64,000 bases of DNA from Streptomyces microflavus (lineage in GTDB: Bacteria; Actinomycetota; Actinomycetes; Streptomycetales; Streptomycetaceae). Below are positions 15,943 to 24,824 of this stretch, in pieces. Numbering within the stretch: position 1 is the stretch's first letter; each line of letters begins with the position of its first letter. Both the position numbers and the translations under genes were made by a program. The stretch covers positions 682,001 to 746,000 of the forward strand of contig NZ_BMUG01000002.1 of assembly GCF_014650075.1 (NCBI RefSeq), in the 5' to 3' direction. The notes under the pieces were generated by a model. That model did no database searches. It was not told the DNA's origin and was given only the letters and a program-made list of their open reading frames with translations.

Positions 15943-17508
15943 ATGACGGCGCCCGCCGCACAGCGACCCGACCTCGCCCCCCAGGGGCACCCGCAGCGCT
16001 GGCTGATCCTCGGCGTCATCTGCCTCGCCCAGCTCACCGTGCTGCTCGACAACACCGTCCTCAACGTCGCGATCCCTTCCCTCACCACGGAGCTCGACGC
16101 CTCCACCGCCGATGTGCAGTGGATGATCAACGCCTACTCGCTCGTCCAGTCCGGCCTGCTGCTCACCGCCGGCAGCTCCGCCGACCGCTACGGGCGCAAG
16201 AAGATGCTGGTCGTGGGCCTCGCCCTGTTCGGCATCGGCTCGCTGGCGGCCGGGCTCGCCCAGTCCTCCGGCCAGCTCATCGCGGCCCGCGCCGGCATGG
16301 GGATCGGGGGCGCGCTGCTGATCACCACCACCCTCGCCGTCGTCGTCCAGATCTTCGACGACTCCGAGCGGGTCAAGGCGATCGGCCTCTGGTCGACCGT
16401 CAACTCCCTCGGGTTCGCCGCCGGGCCGCTCGTCGGCGGGGTCGTGCTCGACCACTTCTGGTGGGGCGCGATCTTCCTCATCAACATCCCGGTCGCCCTG
16501 ATCGGCCTGGTCGCCGTCGTCCGACTCGTACCGGAGTTCAAGAATCCGCGCGGGGAGCGGCCCGACCTGCTCGGCGCGCTGCTCTCCACGATCGGGATGA
16601 CCGCGGTCGTGTTCGCGATCATCTCCGGGCCCGAACACGGCTGGACGTCGGCCCGGGTGCTGTTCACGGCGTTCGTCGGGGTCGCCGTGCTCGCCGGGTT
16701 CGTCCTGTGGGAGCTGCACATCCCGCACCCCATGCTCGACATGCACTTCTTCCGGAACCAGAAGTTCATCGGCGCGGTGGCGGGCGCGATCCTGGTCGCG
16801 TTCGGCATGGGCGGTTCCCTCTTCCTGCTCACGCAGCACCTTCAGTTCGTCCTCGGCTACGGGCCGTTGGAGGCTGGTCTGCGTACGGCGCCGATGGCGC
16901 TCACCGTGGTCGCCCTCAACCTGACCGGGCTGGGCGCCCGCCTCGTCCCGAGGATGGGGACGCCCGCCACCATCGCGGCGGGGATGAGCGCTCTGGCGGC
17001 CGGTCTCGCGGCCATCGCGGTGCTCGGCCGTGACGGGTACACCGGGATGCTGTTCGGCCTGGTCGTGATGGGCGTGGGGATCGCCCTCGCGATGCCCGCG
17101 ATGGCCAACGCCATCATGAGCGCCATCCCGCCGGAGAAGGCCGGTGTGGGCGCGGGGGTCAACGGCACGCTCGCGGAGTTCGGCAACGGGCTCGGGGTCG
17201 CGGTGCTCGGCGCGGTCCTGAACATCCGGTTCGCCGCCCTCGTACCGGCCGCCGTCGGCGCGGCGTCGCTGCCCGCCGCTCTGGCCGCCGCCGAAGGGCC
17301 GGGGGAGCGCGAGACGATCAAGGACGCCTTCGCCTCGGGCCTGGAGGCCAGCCAACTGGTCGGCGCGGTCGCGGTGCTGGCGGGCGGCCTGCTCGCGGCG
17401 CTGCTGCTGCGCCGGGCCGAACGGGTGGAAGCGGCAGGGCACCCGGCCCCGAAGGAGGCGGCTGCGGCGGCCGGAGGCCGGGCAGACTCGACGGGACCGG
17501 CGGCATAG
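15943..17508 (+). CDS. MFS drug efflux transporter, DHA2 (EmrB/QacA) family
   Basis: 521 residues with about 14 membrane helices. Motif A is seen in SSADRYGRKKMLVVG and motif C in GPLVGGVVLDHF. QLTVLLDNTVLNVAIPSLT near the start is typical of DHA2 exporters. It should export small cationic or amphipathic compounds in exchange for protons. The TetR gene follows on the same strand after about 195 bases, and the operator palindromes sit upstream. Confidence 0.93.
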   Translation: MTAPAAQRPDLAPQGHPQRWLILGVICLAQLTVLLDNTVLNVAIPSLTTELDASTADVQWMINAYSLVQSGLLLTAGSSADRYGRKKMLVVGLALFGIGSLAAGLAQSSGQLIAARAGMGIGGALLITTTLAVVVQIFDDSERVKAIGLWSTVNSLGFAAGPLVGGVVLDHFWWGAIFLINIPVALIGLVAVVRLVPEFKNPRGERPDLLGALLSTIGMTAVVFAIISGPEHGWTSARVLFTAFVGVAVLAGFVLWELHIPHPMLDMHFFRNQKFIGAVAGAILVAFGMGGSLFLLTQHLQFVLGYGPLEAGLRTAPMALTVVALNLTGLGARLVPRMGTPATIAAGMSALAAGLAAIAVLGRDGYTGMLFGLVVMGVGIALAMPAMANAIMSAIPPEKAGVGAGVNGTLAEFGNGLGVAVLGAVLNIRFAALVPAAVGAASLPAALAAAEGPGERETIKDAFASGLEASQLVGAVAVLAGGLLAALLLRRAERVEAAGHPAPKEAAAAAGGRADSTGPAA

Positions 17509-17529
17509 CATCGGAGGGGACGCGCGTAC

Positions 17530-17690
17530 CGGACCGTGGACGTCCGGTACGCCGCCCTACCGGCAGGGCAAGTCGGGGCAGGCCGTACCGGCAGGGCAGT
17601 CGGGGCCGTACGCCCGCACAGGCCGACCGTACCGGCAGGGCAGGGCCGTATCGGCAGGACCGTACCGGCGGGGGCGGTCCCCGCAAGACG
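17530..17690 (+). repeat. imperfect tandem repeats between the MFS and TetR genes
   Basis: The block CCGTACCGGCAGGGCA and variants recur about six times over 160 bp, separated by GTCGGGGC-type spacers. No coding frame is convincing. The repeats fill most of the gap and run to within 15 bases of the regulator start. Confidence 0.8.
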
Positions 17691-17703
17691 AGGAGAGTGC
17701 GCC

Positions 17704-18510
17704 ATGGTGTCCGCGTCCGACCGTGTGACGAACCCCGCGAAGGACCCCGCGAAGGACCCCGCGCGGACCAGCGTGTGGCTCGATCGACGGACCCCCTCGC
17801 GCACCCGCAGGACCGAGTCCCCCGCCGGCCTGGACCGCAACCGGATCACCGAGGCGTCGGTACGGCTGCTGGACGCCGAGGGCCTCGCCAAGTTCTCCAT
17901 GCGCCGGCTCGCCGCCGAGCTGGACGTCACCGCGATGTCCCTCTACTGGTACGTCGACACCAAGGACGACCTCCTGGAGCTGGCGCTCGACGCGGTCTAC
18001 GCGGAGATCGCCCCCCCGCGGGAGGACGCCGACTGGCGGGAGCGGCTCCGCGACCTGGCCCGCAGCTACCGCGAACTGCTCGTCCGGCACATCTGGATCT
18101 CCCCGCTCGCCGGTACCTTCCTCAACATCGGCCCGAACTCTGTGCTGTTCTCGTCCGCCGTCATGGATGTCATCCGCGCCACCGGCCTGCCCCTGGAACG
18201 GCAGACGGGCGCGCTCTCGGCGTGCTTCCAGTTCGTGTACGGATTCGGCACCGTCGAGGGCCACTTCAAGGCGCGGTGCGACGCGACCGGGCTCACCCAG
18301 GACGAGTACCACCGGCACGCGATGGGCACGATCCGGGCCCAGCCGCACCTGAGGAAGATCGTCGAGTCCTCCGACGACCTGATGGCGGCGCGGGGCGGCG
18401 ACACGGTCGAGGAGATGCGCGAACGGGACTTCGTCTTCGCGCTGGACCTGCTGATCGCGGGCATCGAGGCGATGTGCGAGCGGGCGGGCGCCCCGACGAC
18501 GGCTCAGTGA
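17704..18510 (+). CDS. TetR/AcrR-family transcriptional regulator (TetR_C-like ligand domain)
   Basis: 268 residues from the ATG at 17704, which follows GAGGAG at good spacing. The helix-turn-helix lies at about residues 50-85 (LAKFSMRRLAAELDVTAMSLYWYV). The C-terminal domain resembles the tetracycline-repressor type rather than AcrR. The N terminus has a duplicated AKDP unit from a short DNA repeat. It is most likely the repressor of the MFS pump just upstream, acting at the palindromes at 15.85 kb. Confidence 0.92.
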   Translation: MVSASDRVTNPAKDPAKDPARTSVWLDRRTPSRTRRTESPAGLDRNRITEASVRLLDAEGLAKFSMRRLAAELDVTAMSLYWYVDTKDDLLELALDAVYAEIAPPREDADWRERLRDLARSYRELLVRHIWISPLAGTFLNIGPNSVLFSSAVMDVIRATGLPLERQTGALSACFQFVYGFGTVEGHFKARCDATGLTQDEYHRHAMGTIRAQPHLRKIVESSDDLMAARGGDTVEEMRERDFVFALDLLIAGIEAMCERAGAPTTAQ

Positions 18511-18524
18511 CCCGGCTCGTCCTC

Positions 18525-18612
18525 AGAAGCCACGCCCCCGACAACGGCTCAGTAGCCCTCAACAACGGCTCAGCAGCCTCAACCACGGCTCAGCAGCCCC
18601 AACCACTGCTCA
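18525..18612 (+). repeat. short tandem repeat after the TetR gene
   Basis: A unit close to ACGGCTCAGCAGCCTCAAC recurs four to five times between the convergent TetR and dehydrogenase genes, reaching the dehydrogenase stop codon. The first unit arises from the last TetR codons (ACGGCTCAG). Confidence 0.8.
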
Positions 18613-19596
18613 GTATCCGCGCCCCGTGTCCACCGCCAGCTCCGGTCGCCGTCCCGCCGCCACGGCTTCCCAGCACGCGGTGAAGTCCCGGGCCACGTCC
18701 TCGTCGGCGGTGATCCCCGCGGAGTGCGAGGTGATCACCGTACGGGGCAGCCGCCAGACCGGGTCCGTGGGCGCGGCGGGCTCCTCGGGCAGCACGTCCA
18801 GCACCGCCCGCCGCACCCGGCCGTCCCGCAGCGCGGTCTCCAGCGCCCCCATGTCCACCGTCGCGCCCCGGCCCACGTTGACGAACGTCGCCCGCCGCAC
18901 CGCCGCGAACCGGCCCGTCCCGAAGAAGCCCTGCGTCGCCCCGGTCAACGGCAGGGCGGAGATCACCCACCGGGCGCCCACCAGCTCCCCGGCGTCCTCT
19001 TCCGCCCCGATCACCCGGTCGAAGCCCGGCGGGGGCGGCCCGGTCCGCGCGGTGCGGGCCACGCCCACCGTGCGGACGCCACAGCCGCGCAGCAGCCCGG
19101 CGACGGCCGCGCCGATGCGCCCGGTTCCGTAGATCAGGGCGGTCTGCCCGGCGACGAGCTCCGTAGGGAGGCGCTCCCAGTGCGCGCGGGCGTGCTGGGC
19201 GGTGAACTCGGGGACGGACTGGCACTCGGCGAGCACCCAGCCCAGGACGTACTGGGCGATCCGCTCGCCCATCCGCCCCACGGTCCGGGTCAGCAGCGCT
19301 CCGGCGGGCCAGGGTCCTGCGGCGAGCAGCGGGTCCGTACCGGCGTTGACGCTGTGGAACCAGAGCAGCCGGTCGGTACGCAGCCCACCGGGCAGCGCGG
19401 CTCCCACGCAGAGGAGGGGCCCGGCGGCCGGCTCCCCGTCCCCCAGGGGCTCGGCGCCCCGGCCGGTGATCCGCTCCAACTCCCGTACGAGAGGGGCGCT
19501 CAGCTCGGGAGCGACCAGCAGCCGGGCCCGCGCGAGGAGTTCAGGAGCGGGCACCACCTCTCGCGTCCTCGGCGTCCCCGGCACCGCGCCTGTCAC
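18610..19596 (-). CDS. D-2-hydroxyacid dehydrogenase family protein
   Basis: 328 residues from a GTG at 19596. The NAD-binding motif is YGTGRIGAAVAGLL (about 160-175). WVISALPLTG, NVGRGATVD and VLDVLPEEP are the usual family blocks, and HSAGITADED carries the catalytic His near residue 290. It probably reduces a 2-keto acid or oxidises a D-2-hydroxyacid; the specific substrate is unknown. Its start overlaps the stop of the PPOX gene (GTGA), so the two are translationally coupled. Confidence 0.88.
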   Translation of the reverse strand: MTGAVPGTPRTREVVPAPELLARARLLVAPELSAPLVRELERITGRGAEPLGDGEPAAGPLLCVGAALPGGLRTDRLLWFHSVNAGTDPLLAAGPWPAGALLTRTVGRMGERIAQYVLGWVLAECQSVPEFTAQHARAHWERLPTELVAGQTALIYGTGRIGAAVAGLLRGCGVRTVGVARTARTGPPPPGFDRVIGAEEDAGELVGARWVISALPLTGATQGFFGTGRFAAVRRATFVNVGRGATVDMGALETALRDGRVRRAVLDVLPEEPAAPTDPVWRLPRTVITSHSAGITADEDVARDFTACWEAVAAGRRPELAVDTGRGY

Positions 19597-20063
19597 GTGC
19601 CCGGTGCCAGGTGGGCCGGGAAGCCGCCGGTCGCGACGGGGCCCCAGCGCTCCGGGGTGACCCGGATGATCGACTTGCCCTGCTTCACCATGGCGGCCCG
19701 GTACTCGTCCCAGTCCGGGTGCTCACCGGAGATGTTCCGGAAGTACTCGACGAGCGGCTCGACCGATTCGGGGACGTCGAGCACTTCCGCCGAGCCGTCG
19801 ATCTGCACCCACGGCCCGTCCCACGCGTCGGAGAGGACGATCACGCTGACCCGCTCGTCGCGCTTGGCGTTGCGGGTCTTGGCGCGTTCCGGGTACGTCG
19901 ACATGACGATCCGGCCCGAGTCGTCGACCCCGCAGGTCAGCGGGGAGCCCTGGGGGCGGCCGTCGGCCCGGGTGGTGAGCAGGATCGCCCGGTGTCGGGG
20001 CCGTACGAACGCCAGCAACTCATCGAGTTCCACGGCGGTGTTGGTCGCGATGTTGGGAGCCAT
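19593..20063 (-). CDS. PPOX-class flavin/F420-dependent protein
   Basis: 156 residues from the ATG at 20063. The split-barrel features are AILLTTRADGRPQGSPLTCG, VMSTYPERAKTRNAKRDERV and PWVQIDGSAEVLD, which match actinobacterial PPOX-class F420-dependent oxidoreductases. Such enzymes reduce or bind small heterocycles; which one here is not clear. The stop overlaps the dehydrogenase start. Confidence 0.88.
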   Translation of the reverse strand: MAPNIATNTAVELDELLAFVRPRHRAILLTTRADGRPQGSPLTCGVDDSGRIVMSTYPERAKTRNAKRDERVSVIVLSDAWDGPWVQIDGSAEVLDVPESVEPLVEYFRNISGEHPDWDEYRAAMVKQGKSIIRVTPERWGPVATGGFPAHLAPGT

Positions 20064-20089
20064 GCCCACCACCCTACGACCGCCCCCGG

Positions 20090-20908
20090 TCACTGCTGGG
20101 GCAGCGCCTCGCCCTGGACCGCCTGGATGTCCAGCTCCACGCGCAGGGTCGTGCCGATCGCGGAGATGCCCGCCTGGACGACCTGGTTGTAGTTCATCGC
20201 GAAGTCGTCCCGGCGCAGCTCGGCGGTGGCGTGGAAGGCGGCGCGCACCCCGCCCCACGGGTCGGGCCCGGTGCCGAGGTAGCTGAGGTCCAGGCCGACC
20301 GGGCGGGAGACGCCGTGCATGGTCAGCTCGCCGTGGACGCTCCAGCGGTCGGGGCCGGCCGGGGTGAGGCCGGTGGAGCGGTAGGTGATCTCCGGGTACC
20401 GGTCCACGTCCAGGAAGTCGGGCGAGCGCAGGTGCTTGTCCCGCATGCCGTTGCCGGTGTCGATGCTCGCCGCGCCGATCACCGCGTCGACCCGGGATCG
20501 GGAGACGTCCTCGGCGATCGTGATCCGGCCGCCGAAGTCGGTGAACCGGCCGTGCACGCTGGAGATCCCCAGGTGCTGGGCGACCGCGCCGACCGAGGAG
20601 TGGGCCGGGTCCAGGGACCAGGCGCCCGGCGGCGGGAGCTCCACCCCGCCCTGGCGGGCCAGCACGATCTGCCCGCCCTCGATCCGGCCGCGCGCCGTGA
20701 CGAGGGCGGTGGAGGCGGTGGGGGCGTACCCGACCGCCGTGACGATCACCGTGTACGCGCCGGCCGGCAGGGACCCGTCCGTGCGGACGGCCCCGTCCTC
20801 GTCGGCCGCGGCCCGCAGCACCTGGGTGCCGGTCATGTCGGTGACCGTCACGACGGCGTGCTGGACCGCCCAGCCGTCCCGCGTCCGTACCTGTGCGCGA
20901 AGTGCCAT
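20090..20908 (-). CDS. YceI-family protein with N-terminal carboxypeptidase-regulatory-like domain
   Basis: 272 residues from the ATG at 20908 (GGAGAAG upstream). Residues 1-85 form a small beta-sandwich like CarboxypepD_reg (AVVTVTDMTGTQVLRAAAD, GSLPAGAYTVIVTAVGYAP). Residues about 95-270 are the YceI lipocalin-like barrel (WSLDPAHSSVGAVAQHLG, DKHLRSPDFLDVDRYPEI), which binds long polyisoprenoid or amphiphilic molecules. No signal peptide is visible although classic YceI is periplasmic. The N-terminal domain resembles the repeats at the end of the neighbouring MFS protein. Confidence 0.87.
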   Translation of the reverse strand: MALRAQVRTRDGWAVQHAVVTVTDMTGTQVLRAAADEDGAVRTDGSLPAGAYTVIVTAVGYAPTASTALVTARGRIEGGQIVLARQGGVELPPPGAWSLDPAHSSVGAVAQHLGISSVHGRFTDFGGRITIAEDVSRSRVDAVIGAASIDTGNGMRDKHLRSPDFLDVDRYPEITYRSTGLTPAGPDRWSVHGELTMHGVSRPVGLDLSYLGTGPDPWGGVRAAFHATAELRRDDFAMNYNQVVQAGISAIGTTLRVELDIQAVQGEALPQQ

Positions 20909-21094
20909 CCGTATCTCTTCTCCTAGCTCGATGACCCGCGGGCGGTCTGCTCCGCCGCCCCGGGGCACATGAGTCGGGCCCCGGGGCGAACACGGCAGGC
21001 CGTCCCCTGCCTGCCGTACCCACCTCCGGGGCCCATTTCCACCTGGTCGCGACAGCCTCTCCGCAAGAAGTGCCGTCCGACCAGGGGTCTTCGC

Positions 21095-21155
21095 GATCCC
21101 TTCACGTGTTCACGCGCATCCCTATAGGTGCACGCGCGCCCGTACTGAAGGGATC
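21095..21155. repeat. perfect 10-bp inverted repeat downstream of the MFS gene
   Basis: GATCCCTTCA (21095-21104) and TGAAGGGATC (21146-21155) are exact reverse complements 41 bases apart, within the otherwise empty 277-bp gap 20909-21185. It could be a weak terminator for the MFS gene or an operator for the YceI gene; there is no T-run to decide. Confidence 0.4.
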
Positions 21156-21185
21156 AATCCGACGGGTCCGATCCGTCGGGGTCGA

Positions 21186-23714
21186 TCACTCGCCCGGGTG
21201 GGCGAGTTCGATGTCGTGCCCGTCGACTCCCGGACCGCTGACGGTGAGGGATCCGGCCACCGGCGGGTAGCCGGTCGCGATGACCGAGTACTCGCCCGCG
21301 TCCAGGTCGGCGAAGGCGTACGCGCCGTCCTCGCCGGTCGTCGCGGTGGCGACCACGTTGCCCGCCGCGTCGATCAGCGTGACCCGGGCGTCGGCCAGCG
21401 GGGCCCGGGCGGACCCGGCCCGTACGACGCCCTGGACCAGCGCACCGGACCGCAGTGCGGCCTCGACGCGGGTGACGCCCTGGCCGCCGATCTCCACCGG
21501 CAGCGCCAGCGGGCGGAACCCGGCCGCGTTGACCGCGACGGTCACGGAGCCCGGGACCAGCTCGCCGAACGCGAACTCCCCGGTCCGGCCGGACGTCCCG
21601 GTGGCCAGCACATCGCCGCGTACGTCGGTCACGATGACCATCGCGCCCTCGACCGGCGTACCGGCCTCGGCGGCCCTGACGTTTCCGGCCAGTCCGCTCG
21701 TACCGGAGAGCAGGATGTCGAAGGCCAGCGGCTCCTCGCCGACGACCACCGTGGACGCCTGCGGCTGGAAACCGTCGGCGGAGGCGATCAGGACGTAGCT
21801 GCCGGAGCCCGGCGCGTCCAGGGTGTACCCGCCGTCGGCCCGGGCGACGGAACGCCCCAGCTGCCGGCCGCCCAGCGAGATCAGTGTGACGGCCGCACGG
21901 GCGACCGGAGCCCCTTCGGCGCCGCGCACGACACCCTGTACGGGCGTGCCCTGGACGGTCTCGTACGAGGTGGCGGCATCGGCCGTGTCGATGGAGGTGA
22001 CCCCGGCCGCGCCCTCGGAGACGAGAGCGGTGGCGCCGACGGCAGCCGGAACGTCCGCTTCCACCGGAGCGGCCACGGGGGCGGTCTCCTGGGTGCCGCT
22101 CTGGCTGTCGTTCCCGGCGCTGGTCTTCAGAGCGACCTCCTTGATGAAGAGCGTCACGATGAAGGCGACCAGCGCGCACGGAGCGGCGTACAGGAAGACG
22201 TCGCCGACGCCGTGCCCGTACGCGGCCTCCATGACCAGGCGGAACGGCTCGGGCAGCTTGTCCAGGTCGGGGATGCCCCCGCCGCCCGTACCGCCGTGGC
22301 CGAGCTTGGCGCCCTCGGGACCGAGGTCGGCGAGGCCCTCCTTGACGTACTGCGTGACGCGGTTGCCGAGGACGGCACCGAGCGCCGAGACGCCGATCGC
22401 GCCGCCGAGGGACCGGAAGAAGGTGACGACGGAGCTCGCGGAACCGAGGTCCTCGGGAGCGACCTGGTTCTGCGTCGCGAGGACCAGGTTCTGCATCATC
22501 ATGCCGATGCCGAGACCCATGACGAACATGTAGACCGCGACGTGCCAGTACTCGGTGTCGTACCGGATCGTGCCGAGCAGCCCGAGCCCCGCGGTGACCA
22601 GGAAGCCACCGCTGACCAGCCATGCCTTCCAGCGGCCCGTCTTGGTGATGACCTGACCGGAGATGGTCGAGGAGAGGAAGAGGCCCGTGATCATCGGGAT
22701 GGTCATGACGCCGGACATCGTCGGCGACTTGCCGCGCGCGAGCTGGAAGTACTGGCTGAAGAAGACCGTGCCCGCGAACATCGCGATGCCGACGAAGAGC
22801 GAGGCGATGGACGCCAGGGTGATGGTGCGGTTGCGGAAGAGGCGCAGCGGAATGATCGGTTCCTTGGCCCGCGACTCGGTGAAGACGAAGATCAGGCCGA
22901 GCAGGACAGAGCCCGCGACCATGACGTACGTCTGCCACGACAGCCAGTCGTACTTGTCACCCGCGAAGGTCACCCAGACCAGCAGGAGCGAGACGGCGGC
23001 GCTGATGAAGAACGCGCCGGTCCAGTCGACCTTGACGCCCTCGCGCTTGACGACCGGGAGCTTCAGGGTCTTCTGGAGCACGATGAGGGCGATGATCGCG
23101 AACGGCACACCCACGTAGAAGCACCAGCGCCAGCCCATCCAGCTGGTGTCGGTGATGACACCGCCGAGCAGCGGGCCGCCGACGGTGGCGACGGCGAAGA
23201 CCGCGCCCAGGTAGCCGCTGTAGCGGCCGCGCTCGCGCGGGGCGATCATCGCGGCCATCACGATCTGCGCGAGGGCGGAGAGACCGCCGACGCCGATGCC
23301 CTGGACGACCCGGCAGGCGATGAGCATCCCGCTGCTGGTCGACAGACCGGCGACGACCGATCCCAGAACGTAGATGACGAGGGCTATCTGGACCAGCAGC
23401 TTCTTGCTGAACAGGTCCGAGAGCTTGCCCCACAGGGGCGTGGTCGCGGTCATGGCCAGCAGCGAGGCCGTGACGACCCAGGTGTAGGCGCTCTGCCCGC
23501 CGCCGAGGTCGGAGATGATCTCGGGGAGGGCGTTGGAAACGACCGTCGACGACAGGATCGCGACGAACATGCCGAGCAGCAGCCCGGTCAGCGCTTCCAT
23601 GATCTGCCGGTGGGTCATCGGCGTGCCGTCGGGGGCACCGGAGCCGCTGTGGCCCCCGTGCCCTCCGTGCTTGGCGTGGCCGCCCCGCACACCGGTCGGT
23701 GTGGTCGTAGCCAT
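21186..23714 (-). CDS. MFS DHA2 transporter fused to three carboxypeptidase-regulatory-like domains
   Basis: 842 residues from the ATG at 23714 (AAGGAA upstream). A His/Gly-rich N terminus (HAKHGGHGGHSGSG) precedes 14 membrane helices of the EmrB/QacA type, with KLSDLFSKKLLVQ as motif A and VGGPLLGGVITD as motif C. After the last helix (ending VTLFIKEVAL) a linker leads to about 270 cytoplasmic or external residues forming three CarboxypepD_reg-like beta-sandwich repeats (VQGVVRGAEGAPVARAAV, LAGNVRAAEAGTPVEGAM, VQGVVRAGSARAPLADAR). The pump is probably controlled by the MarR protein encoded 32 bases upstream. The appended domains are unusual for a transporter. Confidence 0.92.
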   Translation of the reverse strand: MATTTPTGVRGGHAKHGGHGGHSGSGAPDGTPMTHRQIMEALTGLLLGMFVAILSSTVVSNALPEIISDLGGGQSAYTWVVTASLLAMTATTPLWGKLSDLFSKKLLVQIALVIYVLGSVVAGLSTSSGMLIACRVVQGIGVGGLSALAQIVMAAMIAPRERGRYSGYLGAVFAVATVGGPLLGGVITDTSWMGWRWCFYVGVPFAIIALIVLQKTLKLPVVKREGVKVDWTGAFFISAAVSLLLVWVTFAGDKYDWLSWQTYVMVAGSVLLGLIFVFTESRAKEPIIPLRLFRNRTITLASIASLFVGIAMFAGTVFFSQYFQLARGKSPTMSGVMTIPMITGLFLSSTISGQVITKTGRWKAWLVSGGFLVTAGLGLLGTIRYDTEYWHVAVYMFVMGLGIGMMMQNLVLATQNQVAPEDLGSASSVVTFFRSLGGAIGVSALGAVLGNRVTQYVKEGLADLGPEGAKLGHGGTGGGGIPDLDKLPEPFRLVMEAAYGHGVGDVFLYAAPCALVAFIVTLFIKEVALKTSAGNDSQSGTQETAPVAAPVEADVPAAVGATALVSEGAAGVTSIDTADAATSYETVQGTPVQGVVRGAEGAPVARAAVTLISLGGRQLGRSVARADGGYTLDAPGSGSYVLIASADGFQPQASTVVVGEEPLAFDILLSGTSGLAGNVRAAEAGTPVEGAMVIVTDVRGDVLATGTSGRTGEFAFGELVPGSVTVAVNAAGFRPLALPVEIGGQGVTRVEAALRSGALVQGVVRAGSARAPLADARVTLIDAAGNVVATATTGEDGAYAFADLDAGEYSVIATGYPPVAGSLTVSGPGVDGHDIELAHPGE

Positions 23715-23745
23715 TGAGTTCCTTATCCGTGCGTGTTTGCTTCTG

Positions 23746-24306
23746 TTAAACAGATGTACGGGTGTACGCGTCGTCGCCGAGCCCGTTCCGGCACTCGCCG
23801 GAGTGGCTTCCGGGGGCACAGCCACCGGGTCCGCGACAGGCGAAGCTGTCGCGCAGCCGGGACAGCAGCGTGTTGAGCCGGCCGACGTCCTCGTCGGTCC
23901 AGTCGGCAAGGTTGCGGGCGAACATCTCGGTGGTCCGCCGCGTCAGCTCGTCGAGCTGCGCGTGACCGCCGGGGGTCAGCCGCAGGATGCGGGACCGCTT
24001 GTCCGCCGGGTCGGGGGACCGCTCGATCCAGCCGCGCTCGGCCACATGGGCCACGTGGCGACTGGTCACCGAGAGGTCCACGGCCATCAGCTCGGCGAGT
24101 CTGCTGATCCGCATCTCGCCGTGCCGGTCCAGGAGCGTCAGCACGGCGGCGGAGCCACCGGGACACTCGGGGGGCAGTGCGCGGGCAAGTCCCCGCTTGA
24201 CGGCCCCGACGGCGCTGAGCTGCCGGGCCAGTTCCTCGTACCGACTCCGTGCGGCCACGGGACCCCCCAACGCACTGATGCCTATGTTGTTGCTTAGGGC
24301 AACCAT
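23746..24306 (-). CDS. MarR-family transcriptional regulator with Cys-containing tail
   Basis: 186 residues from the ATG at 24306. The winged helix spans about residues 50-115 (AAVLTLLDRHGEMRISRLAELM, VDLSVTSRHVAHVAERGWI, DPADKRSRILRLTPGG). The last 30 residues are unusual: they hold three cysteines (CRGPGGCAPGSHSGEC), which could sense metal or oxidants. It forms an apparent operon with the MFS pump. Its start codon lies inside palindromic sequence that is probably its own operator. Confidence 0.9.
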   Translation of the reverse strand: MVALSNNIGISALGGPVAARSRYEELARQLSAVGAVKRGLARALPPECPGGSAAVLTLLDRHGEMRISRLAELMAVDLSVTSRHVAHVAERGWIERSPDPADKRSRILRLTPGGHAQLDELTRRTTEMFARNLADWTDEDVGRLNTLLSRLRDSFACRGPGGCAPGSHSGECRNGLGDDAYTRTSV

Positions 24307-24333
24307 AGAAGCCGTTGGTTGCTACAGGCAAAC
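24289..24333. promoter_or_regulatory. paired MarR-type operator at the regulator start
   Basis: GTTGCTTAGGGCAAC (24289-24303) is an interrupted palindrome (GTTGC and GCAAC) and overlaps the regulator start codon. GTTGCTACAGGCAAAC (24318-24333) repeats it 29 bases upstream with the same spacing. Two aligned palindromes at a MarR promoter suggest autoregulation of the marR-MFS operon. Confidence 0.6.
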
Positions 24334-24482
24334 GAAAACGGGCTTGCAGAAGTAAAGGAACGTAAAAGCCTCCGTAGGGTCCCGGTCAAGCCCGATTTCC
24401 GTGCGCTCCGCCGCCGCTCGGGAGGGGTGCCGGGTGGCCCGGGGGTTGGGCGGCAGGCCCGAGTTCGCTAGGGTCCTGCCCC

Positions 24483-24698
24483 ATGGCACACAACCCCCAC
24501 GCCCCTCAGCCGGGCCCCGAGGGCACCCCTGATCCGGCGGGCAGCACCCAGATGTTCCGCGCCTTCGTCGACGAGGGCGAGCCGCAGCGCCGGCAGCAGC
24601 CCGCGGCGACCTCTTCCGGGCCGAAGGCCGGGGTGATCGCGATCGTCGTCGCGGTCGTCGTCGTCCTCGGCGCGGTGGCGTGGCTCGCACTGGGCTGA
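24483..24698 (+). CDS. small single-pass membrane protein
   Basis: 71 residues. A Pro-rich cytoplasmic N-terminal half (HNPHAPQPGPEGTPDPAG, then MFRAFVDEGEPQRRQQ) precedes one strong hydrophobic helix (residues about 50-70, VIAIVVAVVVVLGAVAWLAL) ending at the C terminus. It looks like a conserved Streptomyces tail-anchored protein. Function unknown. Confidence 0.72.
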   Translation: MAHNPHAPQPGPEGTPDPAGSTQMFRAFVDEGEPQRRQQPAATSSGPKAGVIAIVVAVVVVLGAVAWLALG

Positions 24699-24824
24699 CG
24701 CACCGACCCACTCGAAGACGTATGACGGCCTGAACGCCCGTGGGGCGGACGGTGGAACCGCGCCCGCGCGGCCACCGCCCGCCCCACGGGCGTTTCCGTA
24801 CGCATCCGTCGTCGCGCTCGGGGT

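Noticed and set aside
17530..17690. CRISPR-like array from regularly spaced CCGTACCGGCAGGGCA units
   Set aside because: Units vary, spacers are short and similar to each other, and no cas genes are present; it is an ordinary tandem repeat.
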